64,000 bases of DNA, taken from positions 2,268,001 through 2,332,000 of the forward strand of contig NZ_CP076538.1 of the NCBI RefSeq assembly GCF_018885265.1, read 5' to 3'. The notes under the pieces were generated by a model. The model saw nothing but the letters and a program-made list of their open reading frames with translations, had not been told where the DNA came from and searched no databases. The translations under genes and the position numbers were made by a program. Origin of the DNA: Amycolatopsis aidingensis. GTDB lineage: Bacteria; Actinomycetota; Actinomycetes; Mycobacteriales; Pseudonocardiaceae. Shown here piece by piece: positions 25,238 through 32,669 of the stretch (position 1 is the first letter of the stretch; every line of letters starts with the position of its first letter).

Positions 25238-25636
25238 ATGGCGGACCTGGACATATCGGAGGTTTCGAAGCGCTCCGGCCTGCCGGCTTCGACGCTGCGC
25301 TACTACGAGGAAAAGGGCCTGATCACCTCGATCGGCAGGCGGGGCCTGGCGCGGGTGTTCGAGGACACCGTGCTGGAGCGGCTGGCACTGATCGCGGTCG
25401 GGCGTGCCGCTGGCTTCTCCCTGGACGAGATCGCCGGCATGTTCGCACCGGACGGGCGGCCGCGCATCGACCGGCGGCTGCTCACCGCGAAGGCGGACGA
25501 GCTGGACGCGACGATCAGCAAGCTCAGCGCCATGCGGGATGGCCTGCGGCACGCCGCCGCCTGCCCCGCGCCGAGTCACGCGGAGTGCCCCACCTTCCGC
25601 CGCATCCTGCGGGCCGCCGAGTCCGGTCCGGCCTAG
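25238..25636 (+). CDS. MerR-family regulator, SoxR-like but with two Cys
   Basis: 132 residues. The N-terminal MerR HTH is ISEVSKRSGLPASTLRYYEE with the RVFEDTVLERLALI wing. The C-terminal tail has Cys109 and Cys117 (ACPAPSHAECPTFRR), aligned with the second and fourth Cys of the SoxR [2Fe-2S] motif, while the other two are absent. A normal SoxR cluster is therefore unlikely; thiol or metal sensing is possible. It lies beside a SoxR-box-like site and a divergent methyltransferase. Its TAG stop interlocks with that of the convergent DinB gene. Confidence 0.88.
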   Translation: MADLDISEVSKRSGLPASTLRYYEEKGLITSIGRRGLARVFEDTVLERLALIAVGRAAGFSLDEIAGMFAPDGRPRIDRRLLTAKADELDATISKLSAMRDGLRHAAACPAPSHAECPTFRRILRAAESGPA

Positions 25637-26166
25637 CCGCCGCGGAAGCGCTCGCGGCCGAACAGTTCCTGGTCCCGGAGGATCTGCTCGCGCAGGATGT
25701 CCGCGTGTCCACAGTGCTGTGCCAGCTCACGCAACACGTGCAGGTACACCCAGCGCAGCGGCAGCGGGCCGCGCCAGTTGCCGTGGACCGTATCCTCCAG
25801 CCCGAGTGCGGAGGCCGCACGACGGGCCGCCGCGCAGGCGTCGTTGTGTGCTTTTCGGACGGTGACGATCGTGTCCTCCGCGCCAAGGGCGAAGGACTCG
25901 TCCGGGGTAGCAGGGATGCCGATCTCGGCACGGGAACGGCAGGTGATGGCCTCGTCGAACCACACCTGCTCCACGAAGGTCGCGTGCTTCACCAGGCCCA
26001 GCAGTGTGGTCCGGGAGGGCACCAGCGACCGGCGAGCCTGCTCCTCGGTCAGTCCGTCCAGGCAGCCGTTGAGGGCGGCGCGGTGCTCGTCGAGAAATGC
26101 CTCGAACTGAGCCCGCGCCGGGCTGCCGATGGCCTCAGCGGTGGGCGTGGCCGGGAGGGAAGACAT
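25633..26166 (-). CDS. DinB-family (DUF664) protein
   Basis: 177 residues of a four-helix DinB/mycothiol-dependent-like fold. The conserved metal-ligand pattern is seen: TTLLGLVKHATFVEQVWF (first His) and LHVLRELAQHCGHADILREQI (His pair). These proteins include thiol S-transferases using mycothiol or bacillithiol. The stop codon overlaps the MerR stop on the other strand (CTAG). Confidence 0.85.
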   Translation of the reverse strand: MSSLPATPTAEAIGSPARAQFEAFLDEHRAALNGCLDGLTEEQARRSLVPSRTTLLGLVKHATFVEQVWFDEAITCRSRAEIGIPATPDESFALGAEDTIVTVRKAHNDACAAARRAASALGLEDTVHGNWRGPLPLRWVYLHVLRELAQHCGHADILREQILRDQELFGRERFRGG

Positions 26167-26244
26167 GAGCGAAGCATGGCAGAGCGGTCCGCGGAGGGAC
26201 CAGACACCGCCCGCGGAGCAACCGGCTCCGCGGGCGGTGCCCGT

Positions 26245-26718
26245 TCACCGCGGCGTGAGCCGGATCAGCGGGTACTGCCGCTCGGACTTGCTCTGGTACT
26301 TCTGGTAGCGGGGCTGGGCGGCGACGATGCGCTGCCATGCCCGCTCCCGATCGGTGCCTTCGAGCCGGTGCGGCGTCACCGGGATGGCCTGCTGCCCCGG
26401 CAGTTCGACCGAAACCCGGTCGGGGTGCGCCATCATGTTCGCGTGCCAGTCCGGGTGCCTGCTCCCGCCGCCCGATGCGACGATCAGCCAGGAATCCTCG
26501 CCCTCGGCGAACCGCGCCAGCGGCGTTTCCCGCCGCTGGCCGCTCCGGCGGCCCACCGTGTTCAGGATCAGTACGTCCATGCCCATGAAGTTGCCGCGGC
26601 CACGGCGGATCTTGCGGTTCATCCTGGCGGCCATCTTCCGCTGCATCCAGCGGGAGAACGGGCTGGGGGTACCAGGTTCGCGCCCGCCGCGCTTGCCTTC
26701 CTGCTGGTCCGGTGCCAT
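26245..26718 (-). CDS. Deazaflavin(F420)-dependent nitroreductase-family protein
   Basis: 157 residues with the Ddn-type core: FMGMDVLILNTVGRRSGQRR, ETPLARFAEGEDSWLIVASG, HPDWHANMMAHPDRVSVEL and an ERAWQRIVAAQPRYQKYQ tail. It probably reduces quinones or similar compounds with F420H2; the substrate is unknown. It has a basic N-terminal extension of about 40 residues. It is followed upstream on the same strand by a VOC gene. Confidence 0.86.
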   Translation of the reverse strand: MAPDQQEGKRGGREPGTPSPFSRWMQRKMAARMNRKIRRGRGNFMGMDVLILNTVGRRSGQRRETPLARFAEGEDSWLIVASGGGSRHPDWHANMMAHPDRVSVELPGQQAIPVTPHRLEGTDRERAWQRIVAAQPRYQKYQSKSERQYPLIRLTPR

Positions 26719-26760
26719 TGGTTACCTCCGCTCGGTCCGTTTCTTCGCTGGCCGGACGGC

Positions 26761-27171
26761 TCAGGTCAGCTCGTTGATCCGGATCAGGTTGCCGGAGGGG
26801 TCACGGACGGCACAGTCGCGTACGCCGTAGGGCTGGTTGGTCGGTTCCTGGACGATCTCGACATCGCCTGCCTGCAACTGGGCGAAGGTGCCGTCGAGGT
26901 CGGCGGTGGCCAGGGTGATGATCCCGTAGGTGCCCTTGGCCATCATCTCGGTGATGGTGCGGCGCTCCTCCTCGGTGACGCCGGGGTCGGCGGCCGGCGG
27001 GTACAAGACGATGGAGGTGCCCGGCTGGTCGATGGGGCCGACGGTGATCCAGCGCAGCCCGTTGTATCCGACGTCGTTGCGGACCTCGAAGCCGAGGGTG
27101 TCCCGGTAGAAGGCCAGCGAGGCATCCGCGTCCTGGTGCGGGAGGAAAGCGTAGTGAATGCTGATGTCCAT
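26761..27171 (-). CDS. VOC-family protein
   Basis: 136 residues from the ATG at 27171 (MDISIHYAFLPHQDADASLAF); a GTG nine bases upstream is possible. It contains FYRDTLGFEVRNDVGYNGLRW and the closing RDPSGNLIRINEL, both typical of glyoxalase-fold proteins. It is on the same strand as the Ddn-like gene, with 42 bp between them, and may be co-transcribed. The reaction is unknown. Confidence 0.86.
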   Translation of the reverse strand: MDISIHYAFLPHQDADASLAFYRDTLGFEVRNDVGYNGLRWITVGPIDQPGTSIVLYPPAADPGVTEEERRTITEMMAKGTYGIITLATADLDGTFAQLQAGDVEIVQEPTNQPYGVRDCAVRDPSGNLIRINELT

Positions 27172-27242
27172 GGTGGTCACACTAGGTGTGGCCCGGTGGC
27201 CGCCGCTTCTTGATTCCTGATCGGTCTCGTCCGCTGCCTCGG

Positions 27243-28163
27243 TCAGCAGGCGGCCCGGCGGAGGCGTTCGGCGGCCTGCTCCCGGAGCGCGTTGCCGGAC
27301 ACCGGGGTGGTGCCGTGCAGTGCTTCCCACCGGGCGTTGTGCGCTGCCGGCCACAAGCTGGCCGCCCACGCGATCTCCCGCTCCACGGCCGTGAACGCGC
27401 GCCCACGATGGTCCTGATAAGCCGCGAGGAATGCCTCGGAGCTCTCGATCGGCGCCAGCGTGGGCGGCCGGGCACTGGAGAATGTCCCACTCGCCGCTCC
27501 CACCAGCGCCGCCTCGGGTTGCCACGCCAGGCTGTCCCAGTCGTGCACCGCCCACAGCTCGCGGCCCCGCCACCGGAGGTTCTGTGCCTCGAAGTCGGCA
27601 TGGCCCAGCACGCAGGGCAGGTCGGCGGCCAGCAGCCGCTTGCGGGCCCGTTCGGCCGTGTCGGCGACGTACCCGGGCACGGCGCTCTGGTCCCGCTCGT
27701 CGAGGAAGTCGATGGCGGGCCACACCCCGGAATCCGAGTGATCCCAACGCGCCCAGCGCGGATTGGGTAGCGGCGGACTGATGGTCGCCGTGGCCAGGTC
27801 GGCCATCGACCGGGCGAAAACCTCGGCGTAACGGACGGCCACATCCGGTGAGTCCCCGTGCAACACCTCGCCGCCGGGCCGGAACTCCTCGGCGTGCACG
27901 GCCAGCGAACCGGCGCCGACCACCGGGGTGAGCGGCCTGGCACACGGAAAGCCGCACTCGGCCAGCCTGGCCTGCGCCGCGACGCAGGACACGGCCCGGC
28001 CGTCATCGGCACGCGCCTTGACCACGATGTCCGTGCCGTCGGTCAGCCGCAGGCCGAACACCGTGGACATCTGTCGTAGCTGGAACAGTACGTGGGCGGG
28101 CCTGCTACCAAGGTGGTCCAGGCACCAGGCAGGCAACCAGCCCGGCAGCTCGTCCGATGACAT
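27243..28163 (-). CDS. Aminoglycoside phosphotransferase (APH)-fold kinase
   Basis: 306 residues from the ATG at 28163 (MSSDELPGWLPAWCLDHLG). The kinase-like fold shows Lys49 (IVVKARAD), the catalytic loop LGHADFEAQN with Asp190 and Asn195, and the metal-binding Asp208 of AVHDWDSLAW. Members phosphorylate small molecules (aminoglycosides, choline, homoserine, fructosamines). The protein lacks close similarity to a known resistance enzyme as far as can be seen, so the substrate is left open. Confidence 0.85.
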   Translation of the reverse strand: MSSDELPGWLPAWCLDHLGSRPAHVLFQLRQMSTVFGLRLTDGTDIVVKARADDGRAVSCVAAQARLAECGFPCARPLTPVVGAGSLAVHAEEFRPGGEVLHGDSPDVAVRYAEVFARSMADLATATISPPLPNPRWARWDHSDSGVWPAIDFLDERDQSAVPGYVADTAERARKRLLAADLPCVLGHADFEAQNLRWRGRELWAVHDWDSLAWQPEAALVGAASGTFSSARPPTLAPIESSEAFLAAYQDHRGRAFTAVEREIAWAASLWPAAHNARWEALHGTTPVSGNALREQAAERLRRAAC

Positions 28164-28223
28164 GACCTGGACTGTGGCACGGGAACCGAACGGCGGGAAG
28201 GCGTTCACGCGAGAAGACGGCCC

Positions 28224-28682
28224 TCACTGGACTGTCGCCGCGCCGGGTCCTGGCAGCGGGTCGACGTCACCTGCGTGCATCGGCTTACCGCAGTGGGCGC
28301 AGCGAAGGTCGACACCGCTGACCTCGCCGCAGGCGTGGTGGCGGTAGAGCACCGGAGGGCCTGCCTCGCCCGCGAGCCACCTGTCTCCCCAGCCGACCAT
28401 GACCATGAGCAGGTCGACCAGTTCGGTGCCCTTGTCCGTCAGGACGTACTCGTAGCGCGGTCGCCGGTCGTAGGGACGGCGCTCGAGCACGCCATGGTCG
28501 ACGAGGTGGTTCAGCCGCTCGGTCAGGACCTTGCGCGAGATGCCCAGGTCCTCCTGGAGCTGCTCGAACCGGCTGAGTCCGACCCACACGTCCCGCAGGA
28601 TCAGCGGTGACCAGGGTTCCCCGATGACGTCGAGCGTGCGCGCGATCGAGCACGCCATCTCGCCGAAGTTCGTGCGCTGCAT
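28224..28682 (-). CDS. HxlR-family regulator with C-terminal Cys/His cluster
   Basis: 152 residues. The HxlR winged helix is present: MACSIARTLDVIGEPWSPLI, LSRFEQLQEDLGISRKVLTERL and the wing ERRPYDRRPRYEYVLT. A C-terminal extension holds HHACGEVSGVDLRCAHCGKP, a His/Cys-rich stretch that could bind zinc or sense thiol oxidation; an N-terminal Cys (residue 11) matches the redox Cys of HypR/YodB-type members. It is divergent from a RibD-like reductase, probably its target. Confidence 0.88.
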   Translation of the reverse strand: MQRTNFGEMACSIARTLDVIGEPWSPLILRDVWVGLSRFEQLQEDLGISRKVLTERLNHLVDHGVLERRPYDRRPRYEYVLTDKGTELVDLLMVMVGWGDRWLAGEAGPPVLYRHHACGEVSGVDLRCAHCGKPMHAGDVDPLPGPGAATVQ

Positions 28683-28730
28683 GGCACCAGTCTAGCAATC
28701 GGAGTTCCCTTAAGAAACTTGAAGTGCTAC

Positions 28731-28755
28731 GGTTCCAGGGTCTCTTGAAGGAACC
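28731..28755. promoter_or_regulatory. Candidate HxlR operator region
   Basis: GGTTCC (28731-28736) and GGAACC (28750-28755) form a 6-bp inverted repeat around 13 bases. In addition CTTGAAG occurs at 28718-28724 and 28744-28750, 26 bp apart. All lie in the 91-bp gap between the divergent HxlR (28682) and reductase (28774) genes. The arms are short, so the call is tentative. Confidence 0.35.
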
Positions 28756-28773
28756 CAAGAAAGGATCACGGAG

Positions 28774-29364
28774 ATGAGCAAGGTCTTCAGCGCCCATGCG
28801 GTGTCGGTCGACGGGTACATCACCGGTCGCGAGCCCGGTGCCGGGCACGGGCTCGGCGAGGGGACGATGCTGTTCGACTGGTACTTCGACGGCGACACGC
28901 CCAGTCAGGCCTTCGACGGATTCCAGCTGAGCGAGCCCAGTGCCAGGGTCTTCGACGCCCTCGCCGGTCGGGTGGGTGCGGTCGTGGCGGGGCGTAACAC
29001 CTACGAGGACTCCGACCGGTTCGGCGGCGGCAGCCCGCACCCCGCGGCCCGGCTGTTCGTGCTCAGTCACCGGCCGGCACCGGAGCTGACCGAGCGGCAG
29101 ACCCTCGTCACCGGTATCCAGGACGCCGTGGCCGCGGCCCGGGAGGCCGCCGGCGGCAAGGACGTCGGCCTGATGGGCGGCGGTGTCCTGGCCGCGGCGC
29201 TCGCGGCGGGGCTCGTCGACGAGGTGATCCTGCACCAGGTGCCGGTCCTGCTCGGCGGCGGCAGGCCCTTCTTCCAGGCGCTGCCAGAGCACGTGCGCCT
29301 GCGGCTCGTCGAAGCCGTCCCGGCGCCAGGGGTCACCCACCTCCACTACCGGGTAGAGCGATGA
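28774..29364 (+). CDS. Dihydrofolate reductase-family (RibD C-terminal-like) protein
   Basis: 196 residues with the RibD_C/DHFR-like fold: VFSAHAVSVDGYITG at the start, VVAGRNTYED, LMGGGVLAAALAAGLVDEVI and PVLLGGGRPFF. Such proteins bind NADPH and are often controlled by a divergent HxlR or ArsR gene, as here. The ATG at 28774 follows ACGGAG. The substrate is unknown; most of these are not true folate enzymes. A second, more distant member is at 35963-36529. Confidence 0.87.
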   Translation: MSKVFSAHAVSVDGYITGREPGAGHGLGEGTMLFDWYFDGDTPSQAFDGFQLSEPSARVFDALAGRVGAVVAGRNTYEDSDRFGGGSPHPAARLFVLSHRPAPELTERQTLVTGIQDAVAAAREAAGGKDVGLMGGGVLAAALAAGLVDEVILHQVPVLLGGGRPFFQALPEHVRLRLVEAVPAPGVTHLHYRVER

Positions 29365-29375
29365 GCGCCGGCGGT

Positions 29376-29855
29376 TCAGCGGGTGCGTTCGTAGTGGCGG
29401 CGTGCTTTCGCGCGGTTGCCGCAGACGGCCATGGAGCACCAGCGGGCGCGGTTGGCGCGGCTGCGGTCGAGCAGGAACAGGCGGCACTCCTCGTTGGCGC
29501 ATGGGCGCAGCCTGCCGGGTAGTTGCTGCTCGGTGGCGGCCCAGGCGAGGACCGTTTCCACGGCCAGCCGGGCGTGCGGGGGAGTCTCGAGTGTCCATTG
29601 AAGACCATCCGCGGTGAACTCGGGGACCTGGCGGACACCTTCGAGTAGCGGGCTCAACGCGGTCGGCGAGCTTTCTCCCCGCACCACCTCCTGCAGGGTG
29701 TCCCGCGCCTCGCGCAGCAGCGCCAGTTCCGCGCGGCTGCCCTCGCCGCCATGTTCCCGTGCCCAGCGGCTGCCCGCGGCCGGGTCGCCGAGCGCGTCCC
29801 GTTCCTCGCCGTTGACCCGTGGCCTGCTGTTGAGCAGGTCCAGCAGCGTGTCCAT
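29376..29855 (-). CDS. CGNR zinc-finger (ABATE-domain) regulator
   Basis: 159 residues. The N-terminal ABATE-like part (LLDLLNSRPRVNGEERD, LREARDTLQEVV) precedes the CGNR finger: RPCANEECRLFLLDRSRANR, then RWCSMAVCGNRAKARRHY with the four Cys and the CGNR motif. These are DNA-binding proteins that usually regulate a neighbouring gene. It is divergent from an alpha/beta hydrolase, and two near-identical 30-bp operator-like sites occupy the gap. Confidence 0.88.
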   Translation of the reverse strand: MDTLLDLLNSRPRVNGEERDALGDPAAGSRWAREHGGEGSRAELALLREARDTLQEVVRGESSPTALSPLLEGVRQVPEFTADGLQWTLETPPHARLAVETVLAWAATEQQLPGRLRPCANEECRLFLLDRSRANRARWCSMAVCGNRAKARRHYERTR

Positions 29856-29873
29856 CGGATTCCACCCTCCTCT

Positions 29874-29903
29874 CTAACCAGATCGAATCGTTTGACAGGT
29901 TAG
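29874..29903. promoter_or_regulatory. Operator-like site A (CTAACC-N18-GGTTAG)
   Basis: CTAACC (29874-29879) and GGTTAG (29898-29903) form an inverted repeat around 18 bases. The left arm continues into AGATCGAATC, which recurs in site B. It lies 19 bp upstream of the CGNR gene start (29855), in the position to repress it. Binding by the CGNR protein is inferred from place and duplication. Confidence 0.65.
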
Positions 29904-29930
29904 CTCACTCGTGCTTGCATGACGAAGAAA

Positions 29931-29960
29931 CTAACCAGATCAAATCTTCAAAGGGGTTAG
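29931..29960. promoter_or_regulatory. Operator-like site B (CTAACC-N18-GGTTAG)
   Basis: CTAACC (29931-29936) and GGTTAG (29955-29960), with the same 18-base spacing as site A and the same inner sequence TAACCAGATC-AATC apart from one base. It is 57 bp from site A and ends two bases before the hydrolase ATG at 29963, so binding would block translation start or elongation there. The two sites together suggest one regulator controlling both divergent genes. Confidence 0.65.
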
Positions 29961-29962
29961 AT

Positions 29963-30829
29963 ATGAGCCCGGTGCACCACCGGACCGCCACCGTCGACGG
30001 CCACGAGATCTTCTACCGCGAAGCCGGCCCCGCCGACGCTCCCGCGATCGTCCTGCTGCACGGCTACCCGACCAGCTCGTTCATGTTCCGCGAGCTCATC
30101 CCGCTGCTGGCCGGGGACTACCACGTCATCGCGCCGGACCACCTCGGCTTCGGCCACTCCGCCGCGCCGCCTGCGGGGGAGTTCAGCTACACCTTCGACG
30201 CCCTCGCCGGACTCACCTCCGGGCTGCTCGGCCAACTGGGCCTGGACCGCTACGCCCTCTACGTGCAGGACTACGGCGCCCCGATCGGCTGGCGCCTCGC
30301 GCTCGAGCACCCCGAACGGATCTCCGCCATCGTCACCCAGAACGGCAACGGCTACGAGGACGGTTTCGTCGAACCCTTCTGGGCCGCCGTATGGGCCTAC
30401 GGCGCGAACCCCGGCCCGGACACCGAACCCGCCGTCCGCGCCGCGCTGAGCCGCGATGCCATCCGCTGGCAGTACCTGCATGGCGTGCCCGACCCGAGCC
30501 TGGTCAGCCCGGACACCTGGGAGCACGATTTCGCCCTGGTCTCCCGCGAGGGCAACGACGAGGTCCAGCTGGCGCTGATCCGCGACTACCAGAACAACCG
30601 CCCGCTCTACCCGCTGCTGCACGAGTACCTGCGCACCAGCGGGGTCCCGGTGCTCGCCGTGTGGGGCCGCAACGACGAGATCTTCGGCCCGGCGGGCGCG
30701 CGGGCCTTCGCCCGCGACGCCAAGGACGCTGAGGTACACCTGATCAACGGCGGTCACTTCCTGCTGGAGAGCCACCTGGACGTCGTCGCGGGTTACCTGC
30801 GCGGTTTCCTCGGGCGGGTGCTGGCCTGA
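29963..30829 (+). CDS. Alpha/beta hydrolase, haloalkane dehalogenase-like
   Basis: 288 residues; the ATG at 29963 follows AAAGGGG. The oxyanion motif is LLHGYPTSSFMFREL, next comes IAPDHLGFGHS, the nucleophile elbow is YVQDYGAPIGWRLA with Asp103, and the catalytic His is in INGGHFLLES. Asp in place of Ser as nucleophile, and the VQDYG form, fit the haloalkane dehalogenase/epoxide hydrolase group. It is controlled from a gap with two CTAACC-N18-GGTTAG sites shared with the divergent CGNR regulator. Confidence 0.89.
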   Translation: MSPVHHRTATVDGHEIFYREAGPADAPAIVLLHGYPTSSFMFRELIPLLAGDYHVIAPDHLGFGHSAAPPAGEFSYTFDALAGLTSGLLGQLGLDRYALYVQDYGAPIGWRLALEHPERISAIVTQNGNGYEDGFVEPFWAAVWAYGANPGPDTEPAVRAALSRDAIRWQYLHGVPDPSLVSPDTWEHDFALVSREGNDEVQLALIRDYQNNRPLYPLLHEYLRTSGVPVLAVWGRNDEIFGPAGARAFARDAKDAEVHLINGGHFLLESHLDVVAGYLRGFLGRVLA

Positions 30830-30850
30830 ACGGGGACCGCCAGGTACCGG

Positions 30851-31255
30851 TCAGCGAGTGAGCCTCGCGCGAGCCTCTTCGGTGACCGGGGTGAAGAAGT
30901 TGACCAGGTTGCCGTCGGGGTCGCGGAACAGCAGGGAGCGGTTTCCCCACGGCATCGTGGTCGGCTGCTGCACGATCTCCGGGGCGCCCGCCAGGCTCGC
31001 CAGCCGTTCGTGCTCCCGGTCGACGTCCTCGACGAGGAACTCGAGGATCGCGGTCCGGCTCGACTCCGGCATGGCCGCCCCGGCGCTGAACAGCGCCATC
31101 GTCTCGGCACTGCCGATGGCCAGCGTGCACGACGGGCCCACGAGCTCGGCGAACTGCTCGGCGGGCCGCCGCGCATCGAGGCCGGTCACCTGCTCGTAGA
31201 ACTCGACAAGGCGGGTGACGTCGTTGGTGATGACGCGGACGGAGACAAGCTGCAC
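30851..31255 (-). CDS. VOC-family protein
   Basis: 134 residues from a GTG at 31255, preceded by AAAGGA. The first half-site is VSVRVITNDVTRLVEFYEQV and the second ends in LLFRDPDGNLVNFFTPV, giving a complete glyoxalase fold. It is divergent from a WYL-domain regulator with a 20-bp-spaced direct repeat between, so it is probably that regulator's target. The substrate is unknown. Confidence 0.87.
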   Translation of the reverse strand: MQLVSVRVITNDVTRLVEFYEQVTGLDARRPAEQFAELVGPSCTLAIGSAETMALFSAGAAMPESSRTAILEFLVEDVDREHERLASLAGAPEIVQQPTTMPWGNRSLLFRDPDGNLVNFFTPVTEEARARLTR

Positions 31256-31330
31256 GGTGGATCCTTTCTGGGCTGGAGGGCGGTTTCTGACCCGTCCTCC
31301 GGGTACACCGGACACGCTAGGGGCGATAGT

Positions 31331-31366
31331 GGACAGGATCCGCCCGGTATTGGCAGGATTCTGTCC
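31331..31366. promoter_or_regulatory. Operator-like repeats between VOC and WYL-regulator genes
   Basis: CAGGAT occurs at 31334 and 31354, exactly 20 bp apart (two helical turns) as CAGGATCC and CAGGATTC. The same stretch is bounded by GGACAG (31331-31336) and its complement CTGTCC (31361-31366). It ends at the GTG of the WYL regulator (31367). Autoregulation and control of the VOC gene are inferred. Confidence 0.55.
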
Positions 31367-32335
31367 GTGACTCGGCCGATCGCCCGTGTGCTGGCCTTGC
31401 TGGAGATCCTCCAGCGCGGCGGTACCCGCACCGTCGCCGAGCTCGCCAGGCGACTCGACGTGGATGAGCGCACGGTCCGCCGCTACGTCGACCACCTCCT
31501 TGACCTGGACATCCCGGTCCGTTCGGTGCGCGGGCGGCACGGCGGGTACCGACTGTCCCCTGGCTACCGGATGCCCCCGCTGATGCTCACCGACGAGGAG
31601 GCGCTCGCCGTCCTGCTCGGTCTGGTCGCGGGCAGGCGCGCCGGGCTGATCACAACCTCGGTCGCAGCCGCCGAGAGCGCGGTCGCGAAAGTCCGACGAG
31701 TGCTGCCCGAAGCCCTTGGCCGCAGGCTCGACGCGCTGCTGGAGATCGCCGACTTCACCGCGCCCGCACGAGCTGCACGCACGGCGGAGGCGGAGACACT
31801 GCTCACCGTCGCGGAGGCAGCACGGGAACGCCGCCCGGTCGAGATCGCCTACACCGCAGGCCATGGTGGTGCCAGCGAACGCGTCGTCCACCCGTACGGG
31901 GTCGTGGCGCACTCCGGGCGGTGGTACCTGAGTGGCTTCGACTCCGCGAGCGGGCAGGTACGCACGTTCCGCATCGACCGGATCACGATCGCCGAGATGC
32001 GTGTCGGAACATTCGACACACCGGCCGGATTCGACCCCGCCCAGCGGGTGCTGGCCGCGCTCGCCGAGGCGCCGTACCAGCACGAGGTGTCCGTGCGGAT
32101 TCGATCGAAGCCCGAACAGATCCGCTCCGTCTTCCCGCCGTCGGTCGCCACCCTGGAGGAGATCGATCCCGGCACTTCCTGGGTACGGGCCCGGATACGG
32201 GCACAACGGCTCGAATGGATACCACCCCTGCTCGCCGCGCTCGACCGGCCGTTCGTCGTCGAACAACCCGACGCTCTCGGTGACCTGGTGCGAGCGCTGG
32301 CCGACCGGCTCGCCTACCACGCCAAGGCGCGATAG
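31367..32335 (+). CDS. YafY-type HTH/WYL-domain regulator
   Basis: 322 residues from the GTG at 31367 (MTRPIARVLALLEILQRGGT). The wHTH is TVAELARRLDVDERTVRRYV followed by the HGGYRLSPGYRMPPLMLTDE linker. The WYL domain includes RPVEIAYTAGHGGASERVVHPYG and GRWYLSGFDSASGQVRTFRI, and a WCX-like C-terminus ends LGDLVRALADRLAYH. WYL domains sense small ligands or nucleic acids. It is divergent from a VOC gene. The frame is open upstream, but the family begins at this GTG. Confidence 0.9.
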   Translation: MTRPIARVLALLEILQRGGTRTVAELARRLDVDERTVRRYVDHLLDLDIPVRSVRGRHGGYRLSPGYRMPPLMLTDEEALAVLLGLVAGRRAGLITTSVAAAESAVAKVRRVLPEALGRRLDALLEIADFTAPARAARTAEAETLLTVAEAARERRPVEIAYTAGHGGASERVVHPYGVVAHSGRWYLSGFDSASGQVRTFRIDRITIAEMRVGTFDTPAGFDPAQRVLAALAEAPYQHEVSVRIRSKPEQIRSVFPPSVATLEEIDPGTSWVRARIRAQRLEWIPPLLAALDRPFVVEQPDALGDLVRALADRLAYHAKAR

Positions 32336-32345
32336 GGATCACGCC

Positions 32346-32606
32346 CTACTCCCGGAACAGGCCAAGGTCGAAGACCTCGGCGATCGCCGCGTGGCCGGCG
32401 TCGTTCGGGTGGACGGTTCCCGGCAGCTGCACGCGCTGCACCTGCTGCGAGCCGGGTACGACAACGTGCTGGCCACCCTTCGCCACCTCCGCGACACCGG
32501 CGACGCGGCTGCGGAGTACGGCACCCTGGCCGAACGCGACGGACACAGGTGCATAGGGGGTTCCATACGGTGCCGGTTTGACAAGGCATTGGATCCGAAC
32601 GTCCAC
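32346..32606 (-). pseudogene. C-terminal remnant of an SGNH/GDSL-type hydrolase
   Basis: The interval 32336-32669 has no intact gene. Its minus strand encodes a peptide ending QLPGTVHPNDAGHAAIAEVF and a short tail before the stop at 32346. This matches the C-terminal block of SGNH hydrolases, where the catalytic His lies in an HPN-GH motif. The N-terminal blocks (GDS, Gly, Asn) are missing, and the peptide upstream of the motif is poorly conserved. It looks like the tail of a gene truncated when the adjacent monooxygenase/TetR segment was joined. Confidence 0.5.
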
Positions 32607-32669
32607 GTGTGTTCGAGTGGGGCCAGTGGCCCAGGGCCCCTGTCGGGGTGCCTCCGTCGGGGTGCCCCG

